From assembly GCF_040371085.1 (NCBI RefSeq), contig NZ_JAMBMT010000001.1, forward strand, positions 1,178,001 through 1,242,000: a DNA stretch of 64,000 bases. Reading direction: 5' to 3'. The notes beneath the pieces were generated by a model. It saw only the letters and a program-made list of their open reading frames with translations. It had not been told where the DNA came from and ran no database searches. Each line of letters starts with the position of its first letter. Within the stretch, counting starts at the first letter, position 1. Position numbers and translations under genes: made by a program. This DNA comes from Psychrobacter sp. AH5 (GTDB lineage: Bacteria > Pseudomonadota > Gammaproteobacteria > Pseudomonadales > Moraxellaceae). Shown here one piece after another: positions 28,613 to 39,920 of this stretch.

Positions 28613-29455
28613 ATGAGTGACACCAATAATAATAGCCAATATCAACCTGCCAAAGTTTGGAAAAACGATAAAGAAAACGGCGGCAAATTTGCCAGTACCA
28701 ACCGCCCAACCGCCGGCGCGCGTCATGAGCAAACTCTACCTGTTGGTGCAGCGCCCTTACAGCTGTACTCATTGAACACTCCAAACGGGGTCAAAATCAA
28801 TATTATGTTAGAAGAGCTAAAGGAGCTTGGAGTACAGGGCGCAGCCTATGACGCCTACAAAATAGATATAGGTGAGAATGATCAGTTCGGCTCAGGCTTT
28901 GTCGATATCAATCCAAATTCAAAAATTCCTGCGCTAGTGGACTATTCGGTGATCCAAGACAATGACAATGATGGCGAGCCTATAAAGGTTTTTGAGTCCG
29001 GAGCTATCTTACTGTATTTAGCCGAAAAGTTTGGTCAATTTGTGCCTATGCAGCAAGGCCGAGCTCGTACTGAATGCTTATCTTGGCTGATGTGGCAGAT
29101 GGGCAGCGCGCCGTACTTAGGTGGCGGCTTTGGGCATTTTTATGCTTACGCGCCAGAGCCGATGGAATATCCGATCAATCGCTTTACTATGGAAACCAAA
29201 CGTCAGCTCGATGTACTCGATATTCACTTGCAAAACTGTGACTATATGTGCGGTAACGGTAAAGAGAGTTACACTATCGCTGATATAGCTATTTGGGCTT
29301 GGTATGGTCAGCTAGCGCTTGGCAATCTTTATGAGGGTTCAGCGCAGTTTTTGCAGGTCGATAGCTACCAGCATTTGCAGCGCTGGGCAAAAGCTATCGC
29401 TGCACGTCCAGCGGTAAAAAGGGCGGTGGATTTACCCTTAAAACCAATAAGTTAA
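28613..29455 (+). CDS. yghU: YghU-like glutathione-dependent disulfide-bond oxidoreductase
   Basis: A 280-residue glutathione transferase-fold enzyme that by family uses glutathione to reduce disulfides and some peroxides. It matches E. coli YghU along its length: YQPAKVW near the N-terminus, LPVGAAPLQLYSLNTPNG, VDINPNSKIPAL, FESGAILLYLAEKFGQF, GGGFGHFYAYAP and AIAARPAVKRA near the C-terminus. The C-terminal tail is shorter than the enterobacterial protein. It is monocistronic, with an ATG preceded by GGGAAC, and is followed by a terminator. Likely a cytosolic thiol-stress enzyme. Confidence 0.93.
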   Translation: MSDTNNNSQYQPAKVWKNDKENGGKFASTNRPTAGARHEQTLPVGAAPLQLYSLNTPNGVKINIMLEELKELGVQGAAYDAYKIDIGENDQFGSGFVDINPNSKIPALVDYSVIQDNDNDGEPIKVFESGAILLYLAEKFGQFVPMQQGRARTECLSWLMWQMGSAPYLGGGFGHFYAYAPEPMEYPINRFTMETKRQLDVLDIHLQNCDYMCGNGKESYTIADIAIWAWYGQLALGNLYEGSAQFLQVDSYQHLQRWAKAIAARPAVKRAVDLPLKPIS

Positions 29456-29490
29456 TTCTCCTCTTATATAAATAATCACTAAAATAAGCC

Positions 29491-29520
29491 AAAGGCCGGT
29501 AAAAATAATTACTGGCCTTT
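29491..29520 (+). terminator. Intrinsic terminator after yghU
   Basis: AAAGGCC-G-GTAA...TTAC-T-GGCCTTT followed by further T residues. Confidence 0.85.
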
Positions 29521-29732
29521 TTACTAGTGCTTAATAGTTGAATAACTTTTAGTCAGCTCATTCTTAGTATAAAAAAGATAGTTTTTTACTGTTTTTGTTA
29601 TTTAATTATCCCTTTTAACACTTACACAATGATATATTGGAATAACAAATAGTAACATTACTAAGTTAGTATAGCGACACGTTGGCTTTATAAAGGTAAG
29701 CGTTTTCTTTGCCTGACTTAAGAGTACTCATT

Positions 29733-30860
29733 ATGGAAAATAGTAATAATAAAGCTGGGATTTCTCTCTTAAAACAGCATTCAATCTACAATGCTGCAAT
29801 GCTCAGTCTATTGGCCATCAGTACGGCAACCATTAGCACCCTAACGACAGCGGCGACACCGGTAGCTTTTGACTCTAAGGATTGGCAAGTGGCTTGCGAT
29901 AATACGCGCACTTGTAGGCTAGCGGGTTATCAGAGCGAGAATAATAGCGAGATGCCAGTATCGGTATTGTTGATACGCCGCGCTGGTAGTAATGCCGGTA
30001 TTCATGGCAAAGTAAAGCTTGGCGGCGCTAAAGAGGGCTCGGCAAAATCACTGCTACAATTAGGCAGTCGTCATCGTATCTCGCTTATCATCGATGGTAA
30101 AGATTATGGCGAAGCGCTGCCGTACTCAAGCACGACTAATGATGCTAGTTTGACTGAAGCTCAGGTTAACGCCCTAATAGAAGCTCTGAGCAAAACCAGT
30201 AAGATTGAATTTGTATCGCGTAATACCCGCTGGGAGCTCTCAGGAAAAGGTGCTTCTGCGGTGATGCTAAAAGCGGATGAAGCCCAAGGCCGGCTAGGAA
30301 CGCCTAGCGCGCTGATCAATAAAGGCAGTAAGTCAAGCTCGCAAGTACTAGCAGCCAAAGCCGCGCCGCAGCTACGTCTAATAACGCCCAAAGCCAAAGC
30401 AAGCTCATCAAGTAATAAACCTTTTAAAATGGCTTCCTCTCAGCTAACAACAATGATAGCTAAGACATTAAAGGATGCTGATACTGATTGCCCAAGCCTG
30501 ATGGATAGCTCATCTGATAATTCAGGCTGGCGGGTGAGCCGGCTAAACGCCAGCCAGTTACTAGTGCAGCACAAATGCTGGGTGAGCGCCTATAATGTCG
30601 GTCATGGCATGTGGGTTATTAATGATACCAAGCCTTATAATCCAAAGTTAGTGACGGTCAGTGCGACCAGTTATGATGATGGAAAGATCAGCTCCATACA
30701 AAAGGGCCGCGGTATTGGCGACTGTCTAGTCAAAACAGATTGGGTCTGGACTGGTAAGAGTTTTAAAAAGAGCTACGAGAGTACTACCGGGCTTTGCCGA
30801 ATGATTGAAGCGGGCGGTGCTTGGGATCTACCTACATATGTCACCAACGTCAAAAGCTAA
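29733..30860 (+). CDS. Secreted DUF1176-type protein
   Basis: A 375-residue exported protein of the DUF1176 type. After a signal-like hydrophobic segment (about residues 20-45, ending TAATPVAFDS) it has WQVACDNTRTCRLAGYQ, the conserved N-terminal Cys pair region, and the C-terminal part with CWVSAYNVGHGMWVIND and a late DCLVKTDWVWTGKSF, GLCRMIEAGGAW. Function of the family is unknown. I chose the ATG at 29733; the frame opens 8 codons earlier with TTG. The central Lys/Ser/Ala-rich region (about residues 190-240) looks like a flexible linker. Confidence 0.8.
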   Translation: MENSNNKAGISLLKQHSIYNAAMLSLLAISTATISTLTTAATPVAFDSKDWQVACDNTRTCRLAGYQSENNSEMPVSVLLIRRAGSNAGIHGKVKLGGAKEGSAKSLLQLGSRHRISLIIDGKDYGEALPYSSTTNDASLTEAQVNALIEALSKTSKIEFVSRNTRWELSGKGASAVMLKADEAQGRLGTPSALINKGSKSSSQVLAAKAAPQLRLITPKAKASSSSNKPFKMASSQLTTMIAKTLKDADTDCPSLMDSSSDNSGWRVSRLNASQLLVQHKCWVSAYNVGHGMWVINDTKPYNPKLVTVSATSYDDGKISSIQKGRGIGDCLVKTDWVWTGKSFKKSYESTTGLCRMIEAGGAWDLPTYVTNVKS

Positions 30861-31350
30861 ATGAGCGGCTATAAGGTGGCATTGTTATTAAATTATAAAA
30901 ATAGGTAGGGTTAATAAGATAGCTGTGCTATACTGCGTCGCCACGAAAGCTTTGCTTACGTGTATTATGAGATTGATAACATCGCCTGCGATTTTGGGTC
31001 TAGGATGACCATGAGTAATTGTTGCCGATGATTTTGTGTACTTAAATAACGTTTTATTCCATTGTTTTAAATACAATGATTAGCAATACCGTTATTTTTG
31101 ACTCATATCTTATCTACTAGTTTATTGATACTAGATTGGTTGTGGTTTACGTTTATCGGCTTTGGATTAAGCCTCAATAAACGGGTTACGACAGGCAAGG
31201 ATAAGACACTCGGCACTACCACCAAAATACGTCAGACATCTTACAGATATTTTATCAAATTCATTGGTAAATAGGCTGTTTGATGAACGGTTATCAGTGG
31301 TAGGCAACAAGTACGCTGAATTTACAGCGGCTTAACTACCAAGGATACTC
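30861..31350. promoter_or_regulatory. Long leader/promoter region of the DEAD-box helicase gene
   Basis: 490 bases with no supported gene. Potential structure: a hairpin at 31151-31182 (GTTTAT...ATAAAC with inner GGCTT/AAGCC) and a longer-range pairing of CTACCAC (31216-31222) with GTGGTAG (31297-31303). Cold-shock DEAD-box genes often have long regulatory leaders; the transcript start here is unknown. Confidence 0.45.
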
Positions 31351-33009
31351 ATGACTGACATCTTATCTACTATTGCTGCTGAAAACGGCATCATCGAAAA
31401 CAACACTACTACAAAAGATACTGCAACTACCGATACTGCCAATGTCGATACGCAAGCGGCTACGACTGACGACAACCAAGTCACCTTTGCTGATCTTGAT
31501 ATTGCCAAGCCGATTCTTACCGCGCTTGATCGCAGTGGCTATACCAATCCTACCCCTATTCAAGCACAAGCTATCCCTTTTGCACTAGCTGGCCGCGATC
31601 TTCTATTATCGGCGCAAACCGGTAGTGGTAAAACCGCCGCTTTCGTCATTCCATTACTTGATCGTTTAAGCCGTGCTACAAGTTTTGATAAGCTAACTAA
31701 AGCGCTTATTCTAACGCCAACGCGCGAACTTGCTCAGCAGGTTCATGATAGCGTTCGTACTTATTCGCATGATATGCGTGGTCTATTTTGTGTGCCATTA
31801 GTTGGCGGCGCACCGTACAACGGTCAGATTCGCGCGCTAAATAAAGGCGTACAAGTCATCGTCGCAACCCCTGGTCGTCTACTTGACCATATCAAAGCAG
31901 GCCGCGTTGATTTATCAAACTTAGAAGTACTGGTGCTAGACGAAGCGGATCGTATGCTAGATATGGGTTTTGCTGATGACATCAGCGATATCTTAAAAGC
32001 GGCGCCTACTAACCGTCAAACGGTTATGTGCTCAGCGACTTGGGATGGCCCGGTTGGCAAAATTGCCGCTAGCTTCACTAAAAACCCAGAGCGCGTTTCT
32101 ATCAAAGTTGAGTCCGCTCATATCGAAGAGACCGTCTATTACTGTGATGACTTTAATCACAAAAACAAAATCTTAGACAAGATCGTTTGCCAGCCTGAGA
32201 TGGAGCAAATCATCATATTTGCCGCCACTAAGCGCAGCACTGAAAAGCTTGCTAAGCAATTACAAGATGACGGTCATAAAGCGAGCTTCTTGCACGGCGA
32301 TTTACCTCAAAGCAAGCGTAACCGTATTGTACAAGATCTGCGTAACGGTAAATGCAAAATCTTGGTCGCAACAGACGTAGCCGCGCGTGGTCTTGACGTG
32401 CCAGCCTTGTCACACGTGATCAACTATGATTTGCCACGTCAAACTGAAGATTATGTGCATCGTATCGGTCGTTGTGGTCGCGCAGGTCGTACCGGCGTGG
32501 CTATCAGCCTATGTAGCATGGATGATCGTCCACAGCTGAACAACATTAACCGCTACCTCAATCGCAAAATGGAAGTATCAGTTATCGAAGGTATGGAGCC
32601 TAAGAAATCTTACGTACCTAGCGAGAATAAGCCTAAAGGTCGTGGCCGTGGTCGTTCTAACGGCGGTGGCAGTGGTCGTGGCCGCTCTGGTAATGGCGGG
32701 GGTTATGCGGCAAAATCAGGTAGCGGTGTTCCTAATCGCGGTCGTGGGGGCGATAGCAGCAAGGGCACTGGCCAACGCGCTAGCAATGATAGCGGCTATG
32801 GCGGCAAGCCAAGCGAGCGCTCGGGTGGCAAGCCTTATCAAGGTAAGCGTACTGGCCCAAGCCGCGGTGATGGCACAAGCGCCCCACGTGGTGATCGCGC
32901 CGCAACAGGTCGCGGTCGTCCAAGCGGTAGCCAAGGTCGCCCAGCCAATCGTTCAGGCGGCGCAGGTCGTCCCAGCGGTAACCGTGGCAATCGCGGCGGT
33001 AACTCGTAA
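31351..33009 (+). CDS. DEAD-box ATP-dependent RNA helicase with RGG-rich tail
   Basis: A 552-residue RNA helicase with all core motifs: Q motif YTNPTPIQAQAIP, Walker A SAQTGSGKT (about residues 87-95), PTRELAQQV, TPGRLLDH, DEAD, SAT (CSATWDG), then the second RecA domain with ATDVAARGLDVP and HRIGRCGRAGRTG. The N-terminal ~45 residues are a Thr/Asp-rich low-complexity extension. After about residue 415 there is a long Gly/Arg/Ser-rich tail with many RG and RGG steps, typical of RNA-binding, condensate-prone tails in cold-adapted bacteria. RhlE and CsdA/DeaD relatives cannot be separated confidently. ATG with AAGGA 7 bases upstream; strong terminator after. Confidence 0.93.
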   Translation: MTDILSTIAAENGIIENNTTTKDTATTDTANVDTQAATTDDNQVTFADLDIAKPILTALDRSGYTNPTPIQAQAIPFALAGRDLLLSAQTGSGKTAAFVIPLLDRLSRATSFDKLTKALILTPTRELAQQVHDSVRTYSHDMRGLFCVPLVGGAPYNGQIRALNKGVQVIVATPGRLLDHIKAGRVDLSNLEVLVLDEADRMLDMGFADDISDILKAAPTNRQTVMCSATWDGPVGKIAASFTKNPERVSIKVESAHIEETVYYCDDFNHKNKILDKIVCQPEMEQIIIFAATKRSTEKLAKQLQDDGHKASFLHGDLPQSKRNRIVQDLRNGKCKILVATDVAARGLDVPALSHVINYDLPRQTEDYVHRIGRCGRAGRTGVAISLCSMDDRPQLNNINRYLNRKMEVSVIEGMEPKKSYVPSENKPKGRGRGRSNGGGSGRGRSGNGGGYAAKSGSGVPNRGRGGDSSKGTGQRASNDSGYGGKPSERSGGKPYQGKRTGPSRGDGTSAPRGDRAATGRGRPSGSQGRPANRSGGAGRPSGNRGNRGGNS

Positions 33010-33097
33010 TAAGCTGGTAACAAACTAGCTGTTAGCGGTTTGAGTATTAATATTTTTTATTAATCTTAGACGCTTAGGTGAGTGGCAGAGTTTTAAC

Positions 33098-33135
33098 AAA
33101 GCCAGATAACTAGTGAATAGCTAGTATCTGGCTTT
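33098..33135 (+). terminator. Intrinsic terminator after the DEAD-box helicase gene
   Basis: AAAGCCAGATA...TATCTGGCTTT with an inner ACTAG/CTAGT pairing and a run of T residues. Confidence 0.9.
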
Positions 33136-33282
33136 TTTTTCTGTTTTTTTAGAGTAGATTGGCGATAACAAAGTTAAAGCCTGGCTAAAGTAAGAGATTA
33201 AGCTCGGATTTATTGTTGCGCCAATCTATAGCCTTGACTATACTGCCAAGTTTTATTCTCTGGACTACGCTAGGACTCTGCC

Positions 33283-34542
33283 ATGCTTGCCGCCTCCGTT
33301 TTAGCTGTTGCTAGTATCAAGATAGATAGTCTGCCCTTAGCTTTTGGCATTATCATGGCTATTATTGGGCTAGTTTTTTATACCCAAGGGTTAAAAGGCA
33401 CGTTTTGGCGGCGTTTTTATGCAGTGTTGCCCGGTATTGTACTGTGCTGCTTTATACCCGCCACGCTAAATAGTTTAGGGGTGTTTGCTGAGGGCATCGG
33501 CGCGCAGATTTATGGCTTTACCGCCACTTATCTTCTGCCTGCCAGCTTATTGCTAATGACATTATCCATGGATGTGCCCAAGATATTAGGTCTAGGCTGG
33601 AAGGCTATTGCGATGTTTATGGCAGCGAGCGTCGCTATCGTCATTAGTGGACCGATAAGCTTAGGCTTGGCAAAATGGGTATCGCCGCAGATGTTCAGCG
33701 ATGACACCTTGTGGCGCGGCTTTTCAGCGGTAGCGGGCAGCTGGATCGGCGGCGCGGCGAATCAAGCGGCAATGAAAGAGCTGTTTGGCGTTAGCGACGA
33801 TCTATTTGGCATGATGATACTAGTTGATACGACTAACGCCTCGCTTTGGCTGCTAGTTATCTTAGTACTGGCTAAGCACAGTGACAAGATAGATAGGCTG
33901 TTAAAAGCTGATAGCAGTAGTATCGATAAGGTAATAGTAGCGGTTGAGAGCTACGAGCGCGATCATGCCCGTCCAGCGACTCTAAATGACTTGATGGTGA
34001 TGTTTGGGCTATGTTTTGCGATGGTAGGGGTCGCACACTTTTTAGGCGAAAAAATATCGGCGATGTTTGCCCCTTATAGCTGGGCAGTACAATATAGCTT
34101 TGCCAGTAGCTTCTTTTGGATGGTAGTGATGATTACTTTAATCGGGGTAGTGTTCTCTTTCACCAAAATTCGCCGCTTAGATCACATCGGTGCCTCAAAA
34201 ATCGGTACGGTATTTATCTTTGTACTTATTGCTGCTATTGGTATGCAGATTAATCTTGCCGGTATCGTCTCGCAGTGGCGCTTGCTACTTATTGGCCTAG
34301 TCTGGATGACTCTTCATGTCATTATGATATTTATCTTTGCTAGAGTCATCCGCGCGCCTTTTTTCTTTTTGGCGGTCGGATCTAATGCCAATACCGGTGG
34401 TGCCTCCTCAGCGCCCATTGTCGCCACCGCTTTTCACCCGTCGCTAGCACCAGTTGGGGTGTTTTTGGGCATATTGGGCTATGCGATGGGCACTTTTGGC
34501 GGTTATATTAGTACGCAGTTAATGCGCTTGGTGGTTGGATGA
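33283..34542 (+). CDS. DUF819 family integral membrane protein
   Basis: A 419-residue polytopic membrane protein of the DUF819 (YjcL-like) family with about 11-12 predicted helices. Family-typical segments are GSWIGGAANQAAMKE (about residues 150-165), MILVDTTNASLW, and near the end FFLAVGSNANTGGASSAP, FHPSLAPVGVFLG, with repeated Gly/Asn-rich turns resembling re-entrant transport loops. A transport role is likely, but the substrate is unknown. A weak Shine-Dalgarno site precedes the ATG. It converges on the WG-repeat gene with only 33 bases between stops. Confidence 0.83.
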   Translation: MLAASVLAVASIKIDSLPLAFGIIMAIIGLVFYTQGLKGTFWRRFYAVLPGIVLCCFIPATLNSLGVFAEGIGAQIYGFTATYLLPASLLLMTLSMDVPKILGLGWKAIAMFMAASVAIVISGPISLGLAKWVSPQMFSDDTLWRGFSAVAGSWIGGAANQAAMKELFGVSDDLFGMMILVDTTNASLWLLVILVLAKHSDKIDRLLKADSSSIDKVIVAVESYERDHARPATLNDLMVMFGLCFAMVGVAHFLGEKISAMFAPYSWAVQYSFASSFFWMVVMITLIGVVFSFTKIRRLDHIGASKIGTVFIFVLIAAIGMQINLAGIVSQWRLLLIGLVWMTLHVIMIFIFARVIRAPFFFLAVGSNANTGGASSAPIVATAFHPSLAPVGVFLGILGYAMGTFGGYISTQLMRLVVG

Positions 34543-34575
34543 TGATTATTTTATAATTTGTAGCTAATACTCCAA

Positions 34576-36936
34576 TTAATCTTCATGCCATTCATTTGTT
34601 GCTTTAAATATCTTTAGATCTTGAGTGTCTATTAACTTTGCGCTGTTGTCATAAATTTTCACGATATTTTTTTTATCATTAATAGCGTATAGCTTACCTT
34701 CAGGGTCGTAATGATTGCGTATTATTCTCAGGTTATCCATAGCAATGACCAACTTGCCTGTTGAATCCATTAGTCCTAGATTACTATTTTGATTATCGTC
34801 ATTACCGTCACTACTAGCATTATGCTCTTTACTGACTAAAAAGTAGGGAGGATAAGTCAAAGATTGTATATAACTATATGATAGTGGTGCTATAGCTTTG
34901 CCGCTATCATCAAAAATACCATATTTGCCACCCTTTTGAGCAACATAAAACACCATAGGCTCTTTATTTTCACCCCAAATTGCACTATAGCTATCCGATA
35001 GCTCTTGTAACTCTAAAGAGTCGTAGGCTGCCCGTATGATCGTTTTACCTCTATAATCTATGACTCCATATTTATCGTCGTATGTCTTTACTAAAATCTC
35101 ATTATTATGACTTGAGCGCCTAATCTCTGCATATTGTGATAAGTCATCAGTAAGAATATTGCCTGAGGTGTCTATCAGTACTTTTTTGCCGTCTAATTGA
35201 GCAAGAATACTATCGTTATAGATACGCTCAAAAAAGTCTTCATAGAGGGGCGCAACGATTATTTTTTTATCGGCAACGCTGAATAAACCATATTTTCCGT
35301 GCTTTTCAATAACACTCATATTGTCTAGATACTGCAGCTTATTTTCAACAAATCGATAGTTAGAAAAAGGCATCAAAATGCTTCCAAACTTATCGGTGAG
35401 TTGTTGCTGATTATCTTTAGTAAAGACAAGGCCGATATTATCTCTAGTACCATTTGAGTCGCTAAGTGATACGATATCATCATATATAGTGGGTTTGATA
35501 ATCTCGTTATTGCTAGTAAGTAGGCCGTACTGACCCTCTTTTTTTACCTTGATAAAATTTTCAAAATAATTGAGTTCATCATAAATAATAGGGATGACTA
35601 TCTGACTTTGACTATCGACTATACCAAATTTATGGTCTTTACGGGCAATGTAATGCTTGTTATCAGGATTATAAGGAGGGGCTTTTAGCTCACTAGTAGT
35701 ATAATCTATAGTGTTATCTTCGCTATATGCTGCATCGGTGTCATCTAAAGTTTGACCTTGGATCTCACTTAAAGTGTAAGTATCATAACTTAGCTCTAAA
35801 CCATCATAAACTGTATCAACGACTAATTCTTGCTGATTGTTCTTAACAACGATGCCTATTTTTTGCGCTTGAGCTGCCAAAATAGGTGCATTGTATTGAC
35901 TATACTGACTGTATAGATGATCAAACTGCGCTGGCAATAAGATCACAGCGTTACTATCAATAATACCGTACTTATCAGAATCTTTATATTCGTAAAGCCC
36001 ACTGTTAAGCAGTCTAATACTAGACTCTGATTTTATTAAAGTTTCGCCATCCGCGTTTATCAAGCTCTCAGCGATCACAGTGTCTCTGTTTAAGTGGCCT
36101 ATATTGCCCTCACCTTGGGGTACGTAAGATTTAACGCTAAATAACAGCGTCTCTTCGTTAAAGTTCTCAATAGTCGTATTTTGACTAAAAGGAATGATGA
36201 CTTTTTGATAGTGATCTATTAAGCCAACTTTTTGGTTTAATGTGGCTTTGATAAATAAGCGCTCGTTAGGGCAAGTATTTAACAGCTCTAACTTGTCATA
36301 TAACGGATGGATTAGGGCTTGTTTTTGACTATTGATTAGACCGTACTTGCCATCTTGAAAAGTTTTGAAGTAAGTAACGCCGCTTGTTTTGTCGCTGTAT
36401 AAATAATTAACTTGAGTGTTCTTTTCAAATGCGCCGCTGGCAGGGTAGAGCCAATCACCTGAGTTATCGGCTATCGCGGTTGCTGATTGACTGCCAAAGT
36501 ATTGGGTAAGCTGATAAAAGCCGTTTGCTAATAATTCAATCTCATCGTATTCAAAAGCTACAACGACTTTTCCTGTCGCATCAATCACGCCATAGTAGCC
36601 GTTACGTTTGGCAACAATGCGCCCATCTTCATAAGCAGCTATATCATAGAGCTTATCTTGAATCACTTGACCTGTATTATCGATAAGTTGATGATAAGCA
36701 TGACTTAATTTTAGCTCAAACTGCTTGGGGTGCGACGCGTTTAGCTCAGTTATCTCGATGCTATAGGGCTTACCCTCATTACAGTTACAGTACTCTGCAT
36801 AAGCTGCGGGCATAATAACCATTGCGGCAATAGCAAACACCGCTGAGGTCATCAAAGCACCTAAAGTGAGCTTGCGTAGCGTTATGATAGTGGGTTTAAA
36901 AGTGAATGAGTTTAAGCTTGAAAGTAATACGGACAT
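34576..36936 (-). CDS. Exported WG-repeat protein
   Basis: A 786-residue protein with an N-terminal signal-like hydrophobic segment ending AAYAEYCNC (about residue 50). At least 11 WG-like beta repeats follow, each built as (K/Y)(Y/F)G(L/I/V)-(I/L/F)(D/N)xxxK, for example DGKYGLINSQKQALIHPLYD, EGQYGLLTSNNEIIKPTIYD and DDKYGVIDYRGKTIIRAAYD. WG repeats form beta-propeller-like or protein-binding surfaces; no catalytic site is evident. The start is the ATG at 36936 (an upstream TTG opens the frame). Predicted location: periplasm or outer surface. Neighbours are convergent DUF819 and upstream frmA on the same strand but behind a terminator, so it is probably monocistronic. Confidence 0.82.
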   Translation of the reverse strand: MSVLLSSLNSFTFKPTIITLRKLTLGALMTSAVFAIAAMVIMPAAYAEYCNCNEGKPYSIEITELNASHPKQFELKLSHAYHQLIDNTGQVIQDKLYDIAAYEDGRIVAKRNGYYGVIDATGKVVVAFEYDEIELLANGFYQLTQYFGSQSATAIADNSGDWLYPASGAFEKNTQVNYLYSDKTSGVTYFKTFQDGKYGLINSQKQALIHPLYDKLELLNTCPNERLFIKATLNQKVGLIDHYQKVIIPFSQNTTIENFNEETLLFSVKSYVPQGEGNIGHLNRDTVIAESLINADGETLIKSESSIRLLNSGLYEYKDSDKYGIIDSNAVILLPAQFDHLYSQYSQYNAPILAAQAQKIGIVVKNNQQELVVDTVYDGLELSYDTYTLSEIQGQTLDDTDAAYSEDNTIDYTTSELKAPPYNPDNKHYIARKDHKFGIVDSQSQIVIPIIYDELNYFENFIKVKKEGQYGLLTSNNEIIKPTIYDDIVSLSDSNGTRDNIGLVFTKDNQQQLTDKFGSILMPFSNYRFVENKLQYLDNMSVIEKHGKYGLFSVADKKIIVAPLYEDFFERIYNDSILAQLDGKKVLIDTSGNILTDDLSQYAEIRRSSHNNEILVKTYDDKYGVIDYRGKTIIRAAYDSLELQELSDSYSAIWGENKEPMVFYVAQKGGKYGIFDDSGKAIAPLSYSYIQSLTYPPYFLVSKEHNASSDGNDDNQNSNLGLMDSTGKLVIAMDNLRIIRNHYDPEGKLYAINDKKNIVKIYDNSAKLIDTQDLKIFKATNEWHED

Positions 36937-37085
36937 AAAAATCAAATTTAGTCGATAAGAGTTGTATAGAATTTACGCTAAAGTGCACTGGCTTGGCAAT
37001 AGTTTAAATAAACATGAATAAAATTAGATCACCTAAAATGTGTGAACTCATTCTATGACTGAACATTTAAGATAAACATTCATAA

Positions 37086-37120
37086 AAAAGGGCCGCATAA
37101 TTAAATTATACGGCCCTTTT
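37086..37120 (-). terminator. Intrinsic terminator after frmA
   Basis: AAAAGGGCCG...CGGCCCTTTT with AT-rich inner pairing (ATAATT/AATTAT); the minus-strand product is followed by further T residues. Confidence 0.88.
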
Positions 37121-37184
37121 ACGGGTCACTTATTTAACGAGTACTGATTATTAACGTTAATAATTATTACCCTAAATATAAGTT

Positions 37185-38381
<1,197 letters not shown>

Positions 38382-38528
38382 TTATAGGGCTACTTTTTAA
38401 TCAGCAATAGCTTTATATTGTCTGTTTTATGGTGTCCCTATACTAACATTGAAAGTCTGTTTTACCCAGAGCTAACCGTTATAGACGTCTATAACTTCCT
38501 TCTCATTACTGCCAAAATCATCCTTTAT

Positions 38529-39724
38529 ATGCAAAAAAATAATAAACTACCAAGCCACGTTTACTTTTTATTAGTCGGACAAAGTATTAACCTAACCACA
38601 GCGGTGTTATCGGTGACAGTTGCCGCTTTAGTCGGACTTACTTTAGCGCCGACGGTGAGTTACGCCACCATTCCCTATGGCCTGCAGTTTTTAGCGGTGC
38701 TACTAAGTACCGTGTGGTTCTCAAAACTAATGGAGAGATTTGGTCGCTACCGGATTTTTAAGGCCGGTATTGTCTTGTTATTTTTATCGGGCATTGTTGG
38801 ATTTTTATCACTGACTCAACACAATTTTTGGTATTTATGTCTAAGTCACTTTTTATTAGGGCTGTTTATCTCAACCGCTAACTTTTACCGATTTGCCGCG
38901 ACCGACACTTTAGATAGTGAGCTTACTGCCAAAGCCACTTCCATGGTGATCTCAGGCGGAGTTATTGCGGCTATCGTCGCGCCGCTACTAGCCATAAACC
39001 TAGCCAAAATATCAGATCTGCCCGATTATTCGCTAATCTACTTATCGCTGTCCGCTTTAGCTATGATTTTGCTGGTTATTATCTACCTTTGGAAACGCTC
39101 AAACACGCATCATGCCAGCCGCATACAACAAGCTAAAACGGTCACTTTAGATACGATAACGGTCAAAAAATACATCATTGTCATTGCTATACTAGGCGGC
39201 GCTTTGGCTACTACATCATGAATCTGATGATGATTGCCTCGTCTATTTTTTTGAAACAAAGCCAGTCCTTTGATTACGCCTCCTACGCGATTCAGATGCA
39301 CGTGCTCGCGATGTTTTTACCCTCCTTTTTTGTGGCAAGGCTAATCCGCTATATCAATAGCGTCAATACCATCATCTTTGGCTTTTTACTGATATCCCTG
39401 TCTTGTTTATTGCCTATATTTTTTGTTGATACTATTTTTATTAATATGGGGCTGATTATCTTAGGCGTCGGCTGGAATTTTACTTATTCAGGCGGCTCGA
39501 CGCTACTTAGTAATATTCAAGGGGTGCAAAGACTAAAGTATCAAGGAATTAATGAGACCGTGATTGCGCTTTTTGCAACTTTAGGCGCTTTTTTGCCAGC
39601 ACCGATATTGAGCTATTTTGGCTGGCTAACTACTAACTTAGTCTTTTTTATTTTCTCTAGTGCTATCTCGATATTTTTTATGCTGTTCGTATTTTTTGCC
39701 AAAAAAAGGCTGGTAGTAGGGTAA
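38529..39724 (+). pseudogene. MFS transporter gene interrupted by a one-base frameshift
   Basis: Two frames make one MFS protein. The first (38529-39221) gives about eight predicted helices and ends GGALATTS-stop; the second (39218-39724) begins MNLMMIASS and holds the remaining helices. Adding one G to the GG at 39206-39207 turns the junction into GGALGYYIMNLMMIASS, which restores a natural helix and one continuous product of about 398 residues. The frames share ATGA at 39218-39221, so reinitiation could in principle still make both halves. The ATG at 38529 is chosen; the frame opens earlier with TTG. Alternatives are a sequencing error in GG or a true inactivating deletion. The substrate is unknown; by hydropathy it resembles EmrD/drug-resistance transporters. 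Confidence 0.8.
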
Positions 39725-39920
39725 ACCGGTCAGTAACTGCTTATAATTTGAGCAATAAATACGACTTATCCTTAGATTTATGTGCCACTAAGCATTTTTG
39801 GATAGAACCTTATCAAAGTTATTGTTTTGTCTCTCTATGCAAGTAATACGTAAGCCTAGACCGAACTACTCTTAGTAGCTGTTAGAATACTGGCAAAATA
39901 AAGTCTCAACAGGATAAGCT

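Noticed and set aside
30888..31076. 62-codon frame on the minus strand before the helicase gene
   Set aside because: No Shine-Dalgarno site, no recognisable protein features, and it lies in a probable leader region.
32642..33028. Alanine/valine-rich 128-codon frame overlapping the helicase tail
   Set aside because: It is the shifted frame of the Gly/Arg-rich repeat region; low complexity produces long false frames on both strands here.
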